Positions 24,240-36,900 of a stretch of DNA of 64,000 nt are shown piece by piece (the stretch's first letter is position 1; the number at the start of each line of letters is the position of its first letter). The notes beneath the pieces are model-generated. The model saw only the letters and a list, made by a program, of their open reading frames with translations. It did no database searches and was not told where the DNA came from. The position numbers and the translations under genes are program-made. This stretch comes from Nemopilema nomurai. Lineage: Eukaryota > Cnidaria > Scyphozoa > Rhizostomeae > Rhizostomatidae. The DNA lies in assembly GCA_003864495.1 (NCBI GenBank), contig ML133400.1:860575-924574 (forward strand), written 5' to 3'.

Positions 24240-24370
24240 TTGGGAATGTCTGGCCTCCTATTGGCACTGGAGATTTTAAGATACGAGGTTTTCGTTGGGT
24301 GGATAAATCCCTAAATCAGGGATGTTTTATACCTCCGAGTTTAGACGAGTTACAAAATGGATCCTGGCGA
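24240..24370 (+). repeat. Right member of a diverged inverted pair
   Basis: Inverted relative to 16781-16880. It lies inside a 60-codon open frame (24230-24412) that reads RGFRWVDKSLNQGCFIPPS. The family was not recognised. Confidence 0.7.
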
Positions 24371-24609
24371 GAACTGGAGGGGACGTGTCAAGTTTTAATG
24401 CGGGCATCATAATATCAGGAAATGCCAACTTGCATACGTTGATAAAAATGTGGAAACACTAATTAAGTATGCTGGAAACAATAGAAACAATAAGTAAATT
24501 ACTGGTATCAACCAAAGACTTGTTTGCTACAAAGAAAAATTTACAAACGTATAGGTTAGAAATTTACACAACTAAAAGCTGAAACATTTACTGGACTAAA
24601 ATTACAATC

Positions 24610-25010
24610 AGGAAAATGACTAAAAACCTAAGTTTGTGTCCTTGCTGGATGCTTTGAATCTCGAAAATGATGCTTCAGTTTGCAAGTTATTGAGTATTTT
24701 ATTGAAAACCTTTGCTTCCTGGAAAAAGAACGGTTTTACGCCCAGTTTCTGTCCTTGCATCTGGAATGACTAAAGTCTGCGCTTCTTCGATTTGGTCATG
24801 CCAACAAAGACATTTGAACAGTAGAGTATGACAGGAATGGTCATTTTTATGGATGACTTCTGCTGAGTGTAGACTGATATTTTATCGCACGCTCTGTAGA
24901 AGCTTGATTCTTGATGAAATCTTTTCAAATCAAGGTACATATCTAGTATTACCCCAAAAATGTGTTCACATGATGTTGCCACTGAACTTTCGCATTTAGA
25001 GCTTTTTGGA
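24610..25010 (-). pseudogene. Probable LINE reverse-transcriptase C-terminal remnant
   Basis: The minus strand reads CEHIFGVILDMYLDLKRF, then RACDKISVYTQQKSSIKM and VILYCSNVFVGMTKS. This resembles the region just after the catalytic core of non-LTR reverse transcriptases (LGVxLD, followed by the I-x-L / YCN-x-L-x-GLP block). After a stop the sequence continues with FNKILNNLQTEASFSRFK, like the usual LINE C-terminus. It is short, interrupted and lacks the catalytic YxDD part. The family (CR1/L2/RTE-like) is not resolvable. Confidence 0.45.
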
Positions 25011-26498
25011 CATCTTTGGCTAACGAGGGGAAGGCTTGATATAGAGGCAGGCTTATTTCAATTTTTGCTTGAAAGGGGGGTGGGTGGGTTATAGAAAGTG
25101 GGCGTAAAAGAGAACGGGCTTAATAGAGCATTTAAGAGTATGTTATTTCAATCTGTTCAGTGCACCATCATTTGTAATTATGCAAAATGATATCCAGGAT
25201 TTGAAAAAACTTTGGAAACTTGGACAAGGTAGATATTTGTCAATTTCTTTTAACAAAAGCATAGGATATTAATGCATTGACTTGCCCTTGAATCCCAAAA
25301 TTTTGTTTTTGTAAAAAAGTTTCCTTTGAATTGAGCTGTTTATTGCCCAAAGAGTATGTAAATCAATGAAAAATTGCTCTAAAACAAGTTTTCCGTTGAT
25401 TGTCCTGCAAGTTCTTAGATTTATACCGTCAATTGTTTAAGAAACTTTTTTTGTTTTTTAATTCTCAAATTGTTTCAAAAACAGAAAAATAGCAGTGAAA
25501 TTGCATTATAGTTTAGTAAACCTCGAAATCGGATAGATTATTTCAACGCAATTGCGCACGAAATTGTGCACGTGCCCTTTGGTTACATTTGGAAGAGTTC
25601 AGCACCCATCTTTGGCATCTTTTTGCTGCCAAACATTATTTCATGGAAAGAATAACAATATCAGTACATTTTTTCAGTATACTTAAAGGGAAATCAAAGA
25701 TGTACTTAATCATCGACCACATCAGACGACTTTAGATAAGCATCAGATCCCTTCGAGCTGTAATAATTTGCCCGCAGCTTTTAAATCAGAAAACTTAATA
25801 ATTTGCCCGCAGCCTTAAAAACTTCACAAGAATGGTCAATAATTTGGATAGGGTGATCGGTAAATGTTATGCCTGAGGTTAAAGATATTATCATTAATAG
25901 TCGACTTAGATTAGTTTACGCTCTGTAAGCCATTCTTCTCGCTCAAAATTGAGTGTAAGTAAAAGAACATGCATAAAGACACACACACGCACAGATGTAC
26001 CTAAGCAGTCAGGAGTGTCTCGTTCACACCGGGAACTATATGAGAAATGCATGCAGTTTTTATAGGAAGTAAAACTTAGCTTCAGTGCGCGAAAGCTGCT
26101 AAACACCAACATAATGATTCTTTTATTCCGTTCTGATGTTTGTTGCAATAATGAAGATTTTAAAATTTTCTGTGTGAGTAAAGTTTCTTTCTATTTTTTT
26201 GCCTTTTCATTCTTAAATGGCCTTCATAGATTATCAACTGTAAAATGCATGACCCTCTAAAGATAACACATGAAAGTATCTTCATGATAAATCAAATCGC
26301 TCGACCCTTGGTTCCTTTTATCATAGTGCACAACCCTGTGCCGTGAACGAGAAAAGGCCAGCTGAAAATTTAATTCTAGAAATGGCAGGGTAACATTGTT
26401 TTATGAGTCATTATTCACTATTCTTATATTTTCGTTTCATTATCAGATTATGGACAATGTACCTCAAAATGCTACCACTTTTTGGCAAAAGTCAATTA
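25011..26498. other. Intergenic DNA, no gene recognised
   Basis: AT-rich with a few short frames lacking recognisable motifs. A G-rich patch lies near 25072-25085. Confidence 0.45.
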
Positions 26499-26652
26499 CA
26501 GGCACCGTGGAGCTTTAGGCTTTAGCCTCCCCACTTTTTGCAAAAAATGCGGAATATTAAATAATAAACTACCAATAAAGCCTCTTTTTAAATGGTTTTG
26601 GCCCCCCACTTTTTTTAGACCCCCCAATTTTCTCAACGCTCCGAGGTGCCTG
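26499..26652. mobile_element. 154-bp miniature inverted-repeat element
   Basis: Begins CAGGCACCGTGGAGC and ends GCTCCGAGGTGCCTG, imperfect 15-bp terminal inverted repeats. AATTA stands directly on both sides (26494-26498 and 26653-26657), a possible 5-bp target duplication. The interior has GGCCCCCCACTTTTTT-type stretches common in animal miniature elements. The superfamily is unresolved; an 8-bp hAT duplication is not seen. Confidence 0.6.
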
Positions 26653-27276
26653 AATTAGATAATCGAGTGGGTCAAATTCAACACGATCTAGAATATTTTG
26701 CAGTCGTTGCAATTCGAATTGAACTGGAGTTTGGAAAAGGGCACAAAATGTTGAAATAACTGTACCAATTTGTTTTGCAACATAAAAAAAACCTGGCATT
26801 TTGTGCAAAAATCGTTGACCTTTACTGAGCTGCCAGTCTCTATTCAGTGAAAGAAAAGTAAATGCTACAAAAAAGATATTTGCAGATTTTGAAAAGTGAT
26901 CGAACATAATTTGGTTAGCTTCTTTTGAGGCAGCTTGTCATTACACACGAAAATAACAAACCTTGATATTCTGCAATAACACCAGCCATGTATGCCAAAA
27001 ACTTTCATAAAGTAATTGAATAATAAAATGTCAGATTTTGGAAACAGGTTTAACAGTAAACGCACATGTTTTTTTCGCTGCTATTTATGATTCTTATTTA
27101 ATGTTCTTGCTTAATGACGCTGGTATTTTAAGGGAGTTTCCATGCGAAGCTCCTGGTTTGAGAAGAAACTGCATGACCTTGCTTTTGTAATACACTTGAA
27201 TTCTGGAAGCATTTAAAAAGCAAAAAGCTTTGGGGCAAAGCCAACAATAGGCATTTGTCTAGTGACTTGAATAAAG
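26653..27276. other. Intergenic DNA with an unrecognised minus-strand frame
   Basis: The right part of a 112-codon minus frame (26569-26907) reads plausible protein such as RDWQLSKGQRFLHKMPGFF, but its C-terminal part overlaps the miniature element and no family was recognised. It may be a transposon relic. Confidence 0.25.
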
Positions 27277-27284
27277 GTTTTGAG

Positions 27285-27579
27285 CATGCGCGCCGACTTT
27301 TATTTTTCCCAGGGGGGGCTCAAAATTTAAAAAAAAACTAAAAAAAGTTGAAAGGTAGAGAAATTACCTGTCGCTTTAATAACCTAATACAACATATGTA
27401 GTATGTAAAATAACAAAACAAAACATTTTAATAAAGCAGATATAACATCATGGTCTACAGTACATCAGTTCAATTCTTTGATTGATATCAAGCGAAATTC
27501 CCAGGGGGGCTGAGCCCCCCCATAGAAATTCCCAGGGGGGGGCTCGAGCCCTCAAGCCCCCACGTAGTCGGCGCCTATG
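27285..27579. mobile_element. 295-bp hAT-type MITE with 8-bp target-site duplication
   Basis: Ends are CATGCGCGCCGACT and its near-perfect inverse AGTCGGCGCCTATG. GTTTTGAG flanks both sides exactly (27277-27284 and 27580-27587). The 8-bp duplication is diagnostic of hAT superfamily insertions. The interior has no coding capacity and carries repeated TTCCCAGGGGGG stretches near its right end, so it depended on a transposase in trans. Confidence 0.85.
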
Positions 27580-27587
27580 GTTTTGAG

Positions 27588-28121
27588 ACGCAAGTAAATT
27601 TGTTCTTTTGGCTGTTTAAGGAGAGGATTATTAAGAGCTGCTCTGTGCAAATAAGAACTCAAAATGAGCAAGAGCCAGCACTTGACAAGGATAACCAGAA
27701 GTTCACGCGTAAAATTGTTCACTCTAAAACAATATTTCTGCATTGCAAAAAGAGAAATAATTTTTTTGTAGGTCGTGAATTTTTAAAGCCGTTTTCTCTT
27801 TGAAGGCTCATCATTTAGTAGCAATTATTGCCGCTTTGTAGATATCGACAATAATTCACTGGAACTCGTGATCAACATTGCTTTTATACGATCACCTTTC
27901 CTTTTAGCCAAAGTCCCCAAAGTGAATTTTTTTTCAATAATGCAGCTTTTGAGCCTCGCCTTCTCTACATGATACATTGAACGTTCTCCCGAAATTATTC
28001 AAAATGGGTGCAAGTTGCAATTTTACGCTATTAATAAATCTAAACTCCACAAGAAATGAATGCCGTTGTTTAATTCGTCAACATAGGCTCTTTGGATTCG
28101 CTAAGCTTCTTGATTAGTTCA
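27588..28121. other. Intergenic DNA, no gene recognised
   Basis: Short open frames only. No repeat or RNA gene was recognised between the MITE and the minisatellite. Confidence 0.45.
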
Positions 28122-29069
28122 GGTTTGACTATAGGTTCGACTATAGGTTTGACTATAGGTTTGACTATAGGTTTGACTATAGGTTTGACTATAGGTTTGA
28201 CTATAGGTTTGACTATAGGTTTGACTATAGGTTTGACTATAGGTTTGACTATAGGTTCGACTATAGGTTTGACTATAGGTTTGACTATAGGTTTGACTAT
28301 AGGTTTGACTATAGGTTTGACTATAGGTTTGACCTTAGGTTTGACTATAGGTTTGACTATAGGTTTGACTATAGGTTTGACTATAGGTTTGACTATAGGT
28401 TTGACTATAGGTTTGACTATAGGTTTGACTATAGGTTTGACTATAGGTTTGACTATAGGTTTGACTATAGGTTTGACTATAGGTTTGACTATAGGTTTGA
28501 CTATAGGTTTGACTATAGGTTTGACTATAGGTTTGACTATAGGTTTGACTATAGGTTTGACTATAGGTTTGACTATAGGTTCGACTATAGGTTTGACTAT
28601 AGGTTTGACTATAGGTTTGACTATAGGTTTGACTATAGGTTTGACTATAGGTTTGACTATAGGTTTGACTATAGGTTTGACTATAGGTTCGACTATAGGT
28701 TTAACTATAGGTTTGACTATAGGTTCGACTATAGGTTTGACTATAGGTTTGACTTTAGGTTTGACTATAGGTTTGACTATAGGTTTGACTATAGGTTTGA
28801 CTATAGGTTTGACTATAGGTTTGACTATAGGTTTGACTATAGGTTTGACTATAGGTTTGACTATAGGTTTGACTATAGGTTTGACTATAGGTTTGACTAT
28901 AGGTTTGACTATAGGTTTGACTATAGGTTTGACTATAGGTTTGACTATAGGTTTGACTATAGGTTTGACTATAGGTTTGACTATAGGTTTGACTATAGGT
29001 TTGACTATAGGTTTGACTATAGGTTTGACTATAGGTTTGACTATAGGTTTGACTATAGGTTTGACTATA
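28122..29069. repeat. 12-bp minisatellite, 79 units
   Basis: The unit GGTTTGACTATA repeats over 948 bp, exactly 79 x 12, with only scattered substitutions (TTCGAC, GACCTTAGG, GACTTTAGG, one TTTAAC) and no indel. Because the period is a multiple of three, long frames stay open on both strands: GLTI repeats on plus (28092-29090) and PIVK repeats on minus (28070-29086). No signal peptide, conserved flank or splice structure supports a real protein. The two ORFs are best read as consequences of the repeat. Confidence 0.95.
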
Positions 29070-32000
29070 CCTGTGACACTGGCCAATTAATGACTTCCCT
29101 GGTCATCAGTTAGACCGATCGTTTGTGTCCATTTCAGCCAGGCTCGCTTCATTAGTAGTTGCCTCAACCGTTCTCAAGGCTTGCACCTCATCCTTTTGAT
29201 GCTACAGCAGTCAACTCAGCCCCTTCATTTCACTCATGCCAGAGACTGGCTTTTGTTGATAAATGTCACATCACACAATACCACATAATATTACCCAAAT
29301 GACAACAGGCTTTTATTAACCAGAATCATGGCACAAAAACCTGGGCACAATAAAAACGCAATATATTATCTTAAAGGTTATAACTTGTGATGAAGAATTT
29401 GAGCTAGTTGTGCATCTCACTGGTCTTTTATGGCGTTCCGGTATCACCAAGTCGGCATGTCGCATTCCACGAAGCCCCAATGGCCTGGCATAATCTTGTC
29501 AAAAGTAGATACCGGTAGAAGCCGCCTTCTAGTCATCAGCCTAGGACCCAGGCCCCTCATTCCTCTGACTGGGTACCTAATCTGCTCTATGAAGGAGGCA
29601 TGGGGTTCAAAGGCCCCAAGATTCAAGTGTACTTAACACTCCAAAGAGAGGCAGACTGAGTGGGGGATAGCCCTCGTTAGTACTTGTCACGTGTCAGTTC
29701 CTTCGTTCACCCCCACTCTTTCAGCTAGAGCGTTCAGGGTCCTCCCAAATGGATGAGAAGAAAGCTGATAATGTGATTCTCAATTTATTATATTTATCAT
29801 TTTTCAACGATGTAGAAATACATCTAGCAAAGTCAGTGAGCTAGAAACATGTTTCCACACTAATTTTGCACTTTGGATCTGCGTTTACACTCGAATTTGC
29901 ACTGCAGGAGTCACGTTAAATGCGCTGGATGTACGGGAACGCAACATGTTGTTATCATTGTGAAACAGAGGACCATAAAATATTGATTGAGTTTATTCCT
30001 TGGACAAGCCACTAAGTGGTACAGGCTCTTATACTTTGAAAAGCGTTTCTTGCTATACCGAATATTGTAATGGAGTGAATTGAACATGTGGGGTCTCTTG
30101 CTAGCAAGGCGGACTTTATCAAATTGATAATTTCGGACTCATTGGGTTTAGTGAGCAGTTTTTCTTAGAGGAAACAAAAAAGGTCTTGCTTGATGAAACT
30201 TTGACTGTGAAGCCGTGCCACATTGTATATTGTTCTTTTGGAAAAATTCTTGCTTCTTTCTCCCGAAATTCCCTTACTGGCAGTTTTTTGCACAATAAGA
30301 AACGAATCTGATTTGATTTCAGTAACAATATAAAAGCAAGAAGAGGTGCTTCGAAGCACAAGTGAAATGAGGGCAAAGTTTGGAAAATGATCAATGGTGC
30401 CTTACGTTACGTCTCAAGTGTGACCTTTACTTTTCGAACAGGGATTGAGTTCAGCCTCTCACATAAGATATGCCCCATTTACTAAAACACTCTAAAACAA
30501 CAATTGCAACTAGCAAATGTATATCTTAGCAAATTTGTCGACCACAGTGTGAAAAGTAAATGTTGACAAAGCCTGTTCCAACAGGTCGGTTTATCAATTT
30601 AATCATAGAAATTGATTCGTGTTTCCCATTTCTACATTTCTTAATCAGTAGTGAACACAACTGTAGCAATCACAAACTAAATCCCTTAAGCAGTCGATGT
30701 TTCCCAATGATATAGAAGCGCCTTCGGCGAGGCACGAGATGCGGAAGGGTGAAAACGAGGCACACGTATCTGATGTGGAAATGAATACACTTTAAAAAGG
30801 ATCAGATGCAACTTGAACATTGAACAGAACGATGGTTGAGCATTCAATTGTTGCTCGAAACTCCTTCTTTTCAATGGCCTTACTTTTCACGAAAATAATA
30901 GAAACCACCTGTTGATTATCGAAGGGTGAGCCCTAACTCTGATGGTTGAATGCCACGCCGATTAAATTGCAAGAAATTAATTAAATTCACGCGTTCCCAG
31001 CCACAGCCTTATTGTCTATGCAGATAGAATCTAGCCACCCCTCATGGCTAACTCTGAACAGCCCGCTCGACTTGCCCTATGAATATTTAGAGCAATAATT
31101 GACATGGAGCCTAACTAATTTTAGATTAGTTTGTCTAAAAATCCAATTTGTCTGTTTTGGGTGGCTCCTTGTTTTAGAACAGTTCTTTGCAGAAGCAACC
31201 ATGTTTACAGCCCAGTCTTAGGTGATTTTGTCGAGAGAATGCAGCGTTTAAATTGCTATAGGATGGTAGTGTGCCAAAACTCCTGCTTAAAAACGATGAT
31301 TTGTTAACCACAAGATTTTAAGAGAATTGAAGACTATGGAGGCCGGGGGAGGCAGGTGTTTGCAAAGTATGCCATTTTAGAACTCTTTTTTATACTGACT
31401 TTTGCAAAATATGGTAGGCCACCATGTTTGCACCCCCTGAATGAGAATGTTTTTATTTTCAGTTTACACGAAAAGCATAATATCCAATTTTCAAAGCCTG
31501 CTGCATCTTGATAGATAAGAATGTGGTTTAATACTTGATCGGCAAATAACATTATTTTTCATTAGCTCATCCTACTTATTTCAGATTTAATCTTACTTAG
31601 TTTCCCTACTGAGCACTTTTACCGTTATGTCGCGGATTTTGCATATGTAAATACCATCTTTCTATTGTCATCTGCAATTAAAGAACCAACATCCGAAATA
31701 GCTTGCTGCAATCATCTAATCTCGAATTGTCAAAACAATTTGCTATTCACAACCAGGTACGCCTGGTACCACATGCGGTGTTTTTGCTTGGTCTGTTGTT
31801 GGTCATCCCACGAGAAACATCTGCAAATCTGCATAGTAAAATAGGCCGTGGCAGCAAATCTCATGGAAACAACTAGAGTGAGCTTAAAGGAGATCATTGC
31901 GGGTCTTTATGGGTTTTGTTAACAAGGGAAAAAGCTTAGTCGATCAAATTCACCACTGTCCTTTCTCAATTTCGGCCTCAGAATAAACGGTACCATGTGA

Positions 32001-33851
32001 ATGTAGCCTGAGGGGATAACTCTTCCTTGCTGTTTAAATATCTTAAATCTAGGTCTCTCGTTATCATAACTTCTTGTTATTACTTTGCTTATTGCTCGAT
32101 TTGTGTTAGTCGAGGCTGTTCTATCAGTATGTTGGTCCGTGTGTGAACAGTATACCTAATAACCGCATTTTCTGCAGACACAACAAGCCTTAGAATGGCC
32201 CTCATTCTGATCCTATATCAGCTTGGTTATTGCAAATAAACGCCTCCCTCGTGTAATAATGACATTTTGTCATTAATTCATCCACATGATACTCCTGTGA
32301 TCTCCTGCCATATACAGACCACTCCAATCTGCAGATGTTTTTAGCTGTAATGTCTTGAATGAAGGCTATTAGTAGGTATACGGTGAATATAACTGAATCA
32401 TGTGAATAAAACTTGACTGTGATAATGAAGAGGAATATATGATGATGGTGATCTTTTGGCACATCGAGAAGTAAACAGATTCGGGTCGACTGCTTGCATC
32501 TAACTACACATGACCAGCTTACGACGGAGCTGCGAAGGCGGTACTGCCTTTTCAGGGCTGGAGTGTTATCCGAGGGGGAATCGCCCTCTTACCTCTTGTG
32601 AGGCACGACCCCTTTCTACCCATGCAATTTAAGTACACATTGCTGCATGCAATCCATCTAGCATTCTCCGGAAGGTGGGTGACGGAGAAGGAATGTCCCG
32701 GGTAATTTCATTATAATGCGTTGTTTGTTTATCACAGAATACAATCTCTGCCAAAAGCCGTTGGAACACCGTGATATTTTTTGATTTTGCGACCCCCGTT
32801 CTATTTCCGTCTCTCCTCCGGTAACTGCAACCCTCTTGCCCCCTTGAACAATGTTGCATTTTTAGGGGGAGGGCATAGGTACATGAGAATACTTCACTTT
32901 TGTTTTTAGGATTATTCACTTTTGCGCTACACAACATTGGTTGCGGGGCGAGGGGATTTGGCAACTTGTGCGATGCGTAAATTAGAGCAAATGTTCCAAG
33001 ACTTTTGGCGGAGATTGTAGTTACTGCTAGAAATTGGCATGTCCTCTTCCCCTTGCACCTTTCTTGTGTCTATCACTGCCACTTTCATTTGTTGCACCGA
33101 TCAGATACCGTTTCCGCCAAGGTTTTGATGGAGGTCAACGCTTCAAAGAAAGACCTTCAAATTGCGATACTTGGGATGAGAGAAGCGAAGTTCTCTTGCA
33201 AATGCCCTTTATTATCTCACGATAAGCTAATAAAACCTTGTCCTAAACAAAACAGGTCTGTCAGCTCTATTGTCCCAAGCACGTCAGGTATTTTGGACCT
33301 GAGTGCCGGCTGCGACGCTGCGATGGACAGTTTCACTAAATGGCCTAAAAGCTTTAGAAATGTGCCTGTCGTGGCTTAAGAGAGAATACGATGCTGACTT
33401 ACGTTGTTTCGGTTCAGCTATTAAGTAAATGAGCTGATTTCTTCAGCACAAAATGGTTTAACGAGAGTATGAAATCAAATATTGACGAGCAGCCAGAATA
33501 ACAGCTGTTTCCTAGTATGAGATGTTGTGCAAATGAGGGTTGCTCGACTGGAGTTAGCAAACCATCCCGACTTAATATTCGGAGGAGAAGAGAGACGCCG
33601 CTCAAGCCTGTTTTTCATTATGACGATGAGCAATTAAGGATGGGTGGTGTTAAAATGTTGGCAAGCAAAACTAGCAACTATCGGAGTGCTTTTCGAGGGT
33701 TTTACAGCGTTTTGTCGACAGAAAGTAGCGAGCTAAGTGTTTTGTGAATGCGGAACCATTCACGATAATCGTTTTTAATCGTCGAAAGAGTTTGCAGATG
33801 ATACCTGAAAATGGATAAAAACGGCAAAAAGTTTACTTGAAACTGCAAACG
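29070..33851. other. Intergenic DNA upstream of UNC80; presumed UNC80 promoter at its right end
   Basis: No gene was recognised. A somewhat GC-richer patch at 29400-29760 holds 60-68-codon frames on both strands without recognisable motifs. Plus frames at 33005-33379 (124 codons) and 33517-33747 (76 codons) are unrecognised and could be 5' UTR, a lost gene or chance. Any UNC80 promoter and 5' UTR must lie in or beyond the last few hundred bases before 33852. No convincing core promoter motif was found. Confidence 0.4.
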
Positions 33852-33916
33852 ATGGATTGCGAAGAAGAAATCAAACTTCCCTTGGAAGTGCAGCTGTGGT
33901 TTTTAGAACAGTCAGG
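33852..33916 (+). CDS. UNC80: UNC80 exon 1 (start codon)
   Basis: The 65-nt coding part starts ATGGATTGCGAAGAAG and encodes MDCEEEIKLPLEVQLWFLEQS plus two bases of a Gly codon, ending at a consensus GTGAGT donor. The LPLEVQLWFLEQS segment aligns with the conserved LPIQTFLWRQTS of animal UNC80, which fixes the start. It splices in phase 2 to exon 2 across a 5.3-kb intron. Confidence 0.85.
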
Positions 33917-36900
33917 GTGAGTCTATACTTTGTTAATGGTTGGATTTTGTTATGACTTGTCGTGATTGCAATAATGCACTGACCATTTGAGCAATTAGCA
34001 TCGAGCGAGCGTGCAATAAAAGGCGAAGTTAGGTTAGTCGAAACATCTGTCGTATCTTCCTTGTGAAGCCACAACTCAACTTAGAAGCCGGTAAATCTGT
34101 GTTTCCTACTGGTGTCGGGTCATCTTTATCGAACATTTTTCATAAATTTTGAATTCCTATTTCGAAACAAGAGACGATCTAATATTGAAGCTAAACGATG
34201 ATTTAGCAAGGTATCCAACCATTCGCATGAAAATGAATACAAATGAGGATCTCATAAAACATGAAAGAAATAGCAAAAGGTAGGAGTAAATGGAAAGAAA
34301 TGATCGAAAGAATTTATAGCACCGATAAAGTACCTAGAGAAGAAATAAGTAGATTATTAGGATTTTCAATTCGAAATAACTTTATAGATAATCAAGAGCT
34401 GTTTTGCTTGAGAAAACTTGCACCATAGAATATGCAACGTTTGATCGGTTTTTACGTTTCACCTTAAAACCGGCTCCTGTTTCACATTAAAGCCCATACA
34501 CCGGCAATTAAACAACTACAACAATGTGTTGGTCATTTGAAAACTCACAAGAGGTATCATTAGGATTCCCTTTACTGCTCACAAGTGACCCCATTGTTTT
34601 CAGGACAAGGAAACATATTCTTATAGTATCAATGATTTCTGTCCAGAAGAGCATCAAGGAGGTCAACAAAATATGAGACAGTTAATATGAAGAATACTCT
34701 GTCTTTGATATGCCATTTCTTTAACAATTTGTTAACTTTAGGTAGAAGTGGCTTCTAATACAACATGATAGTGGCTTTATTTGCGATTTGCATACTTTTA
34801 AAAATGAATAGATTATTTTAAGCTGGCTGTAATCAGATGTAGGTGGTTGGCAAGTGGAGAGTGCAGGGCAAATTAAGATAAGTATTAATGAATGGTTTCA
34901 ATGTTTTGAAACCATAAACATTTTTATTCCTTTTTCTTTTACACTATACTTGTTTGGGCTAAAGGCAAAAAGATCTAAAGCTAGATAATGGGAGTTCATT
35001 ATTTTCCAAAGCTAATTAAAATGCTTAATTGATATAGCTTACTAATTAGGATTGTCAGTCATAGATTCATCTGTATTCATCATTTATGATTTCATTTTAT
35101 TCATTTTCACATCCTCTTTCAAAATCTATGGTGTGCAATAACTCATTTTATTTTTCTTTGCAATGTGTCTGCTATGAGGGATCACAAGTTGTTTAACTAA
35201 ACTTAAAATCTGTTGAGTTAATACATATTAAGTATTCTTTATATGTGATCTAAGGAATTTCTAAATTTTCCCTAAAATATATTGACTTGTTCAAAGCCAC
35301 AGCTGAGAAATGTATTCTTCTTTATTTTGTTTACTGCTCAGGAACAGTGTTTGATGTTTGTTATATATATGATGGAAGCCAGCTGTTGCTCTTTTGTTAT
35401 GTAATCAAAGTTTGCCCTTGATTCTAAGCTGCAGTGTTAACCCAAGCATTGCTTCTTAAATACATTTCATTATGTTTTCATTTGTATTAATAATGAAGCA
35501 GACAGGAAGTGTTGACTTAATACTAAAAGACAAGAACAGGTTGCAAAAACTCTTCTTGGCAGTTTTAAAAATATCAAACTTAGCTACTGCTTTTGAAACT
35601 TTATTTACAAAATTATCCCTAAGCTAAATGCAAAGTTATAAGTCTTAAAATCAGATCTGGGAGGGAGGACTGCATAATGGTAGTAACAGTCTATCTTTAA
35701 AGTCAAATAGAATTCATTTTTAAATTGGTTACAGGTGTTTAATCTTTGAAAATTTATTTTCCTTTTGCAGAATCAAATAAACTAATTGGACATCTTGCTT
35801 GATAAAAATGTTTTATTTTAGTGCATTTTATAGTATTTAATTTGAATTGCTTTGTGCACAAGCTTCACCATATGTTGTTTTTCTTATTAACAAGGACAAT
35901 GACTGTCAAAGCTGCTTAATTTATTTTACCTAAATGGTTGGATGATGATTAAATTGGGCAATCCTTGCATTTTTATGTTTCATGACTCATATGAGAAACA
36001 ACTGGGTTTTGAAGTTTAGTTCTTTTGAAGTTGTAATAACCCTTATGAGTCTGTATTGTTGCAAAGAAACCTGTTAATGGATAGGTAATCATTTCTCACT
36101 AAAGCATCTTTTCAATGTTTTTTCATGTGTTTATAGTTTTTTGTTGAAAGTTCATTCGTTGGATGGTCTGTTTGGAGGCTTTGCTCGTAACTGTATCGAA
36201 AACAGAAAAACGTGTACAATTACGTTGCACAGTGGATAATTACGCTAAATTCTCCATAGGTTTCTTGTCTTCAATGTAGAGGCGAAAGTCGTCACGCTCT
36301 CATCGCCCTATGCCAAGTGTTAAACCTTCTCCTCGACTGTGTTAGCGATACGTTGTAATGAAGACCTGGCTTGTGTCATGCATTCTTCGTCACTAATTCA
36401 AACAGTCCCAGAATAGCGAGCGCGAGGCAGCATCAGTTGGTCAAACAGTGGATGATTCAGTTGCGACCAATGGGTACTTTGATTACAGGGACCGCGCAAC
36501 CATCGGGCTAATGGGGGCTATAGGTCATATGGCTCTCAAAAACTTTTTTCACTGAAATTAATGGTTGACAACGAAGCAAAACAACATATACATAAATCTA
36601 TGTCAGCTGTGGTAAATTCATCATTGGGTTCAGCATACTCTTTGGAACCGGCAATTGTCTCTTTTGTCGGCCTTTCCATCGAATTGTGTGCCCATTATGA
36701 AGATATTTCTTTTGTACAGAAAAAGCCTCAAAGATCAACGAACAATCTTAGCTCGCGCCACAATGATAGTGCAGAGAATGAGAATTGAGATTTTAGACCG
36801 CTAACCCAAGAAAAATCGAAGGAAAAGTTTAAGCTAGCAATTTTACAGATCAAGAGGAAACTTCAGTTTACGGTAGCCAGAAATAGCATGCAAAAACTGG

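Noticed and set aside
28092..29090. 332-codon plus-strand GLTI-repeat frame as a real membrane protein
   Set aside because: It is generated by a 12-bp tandem repeat whose period is a multiple of three. The opposite strand is equally open and there is no conserved flank.
36121..36240. Candidate second UNC80 exon (FLLKVHSLDGLFGG) in intron 1
   Set aside because: No donor in the required phase and no homology. The exon at 39254 satisfies both.
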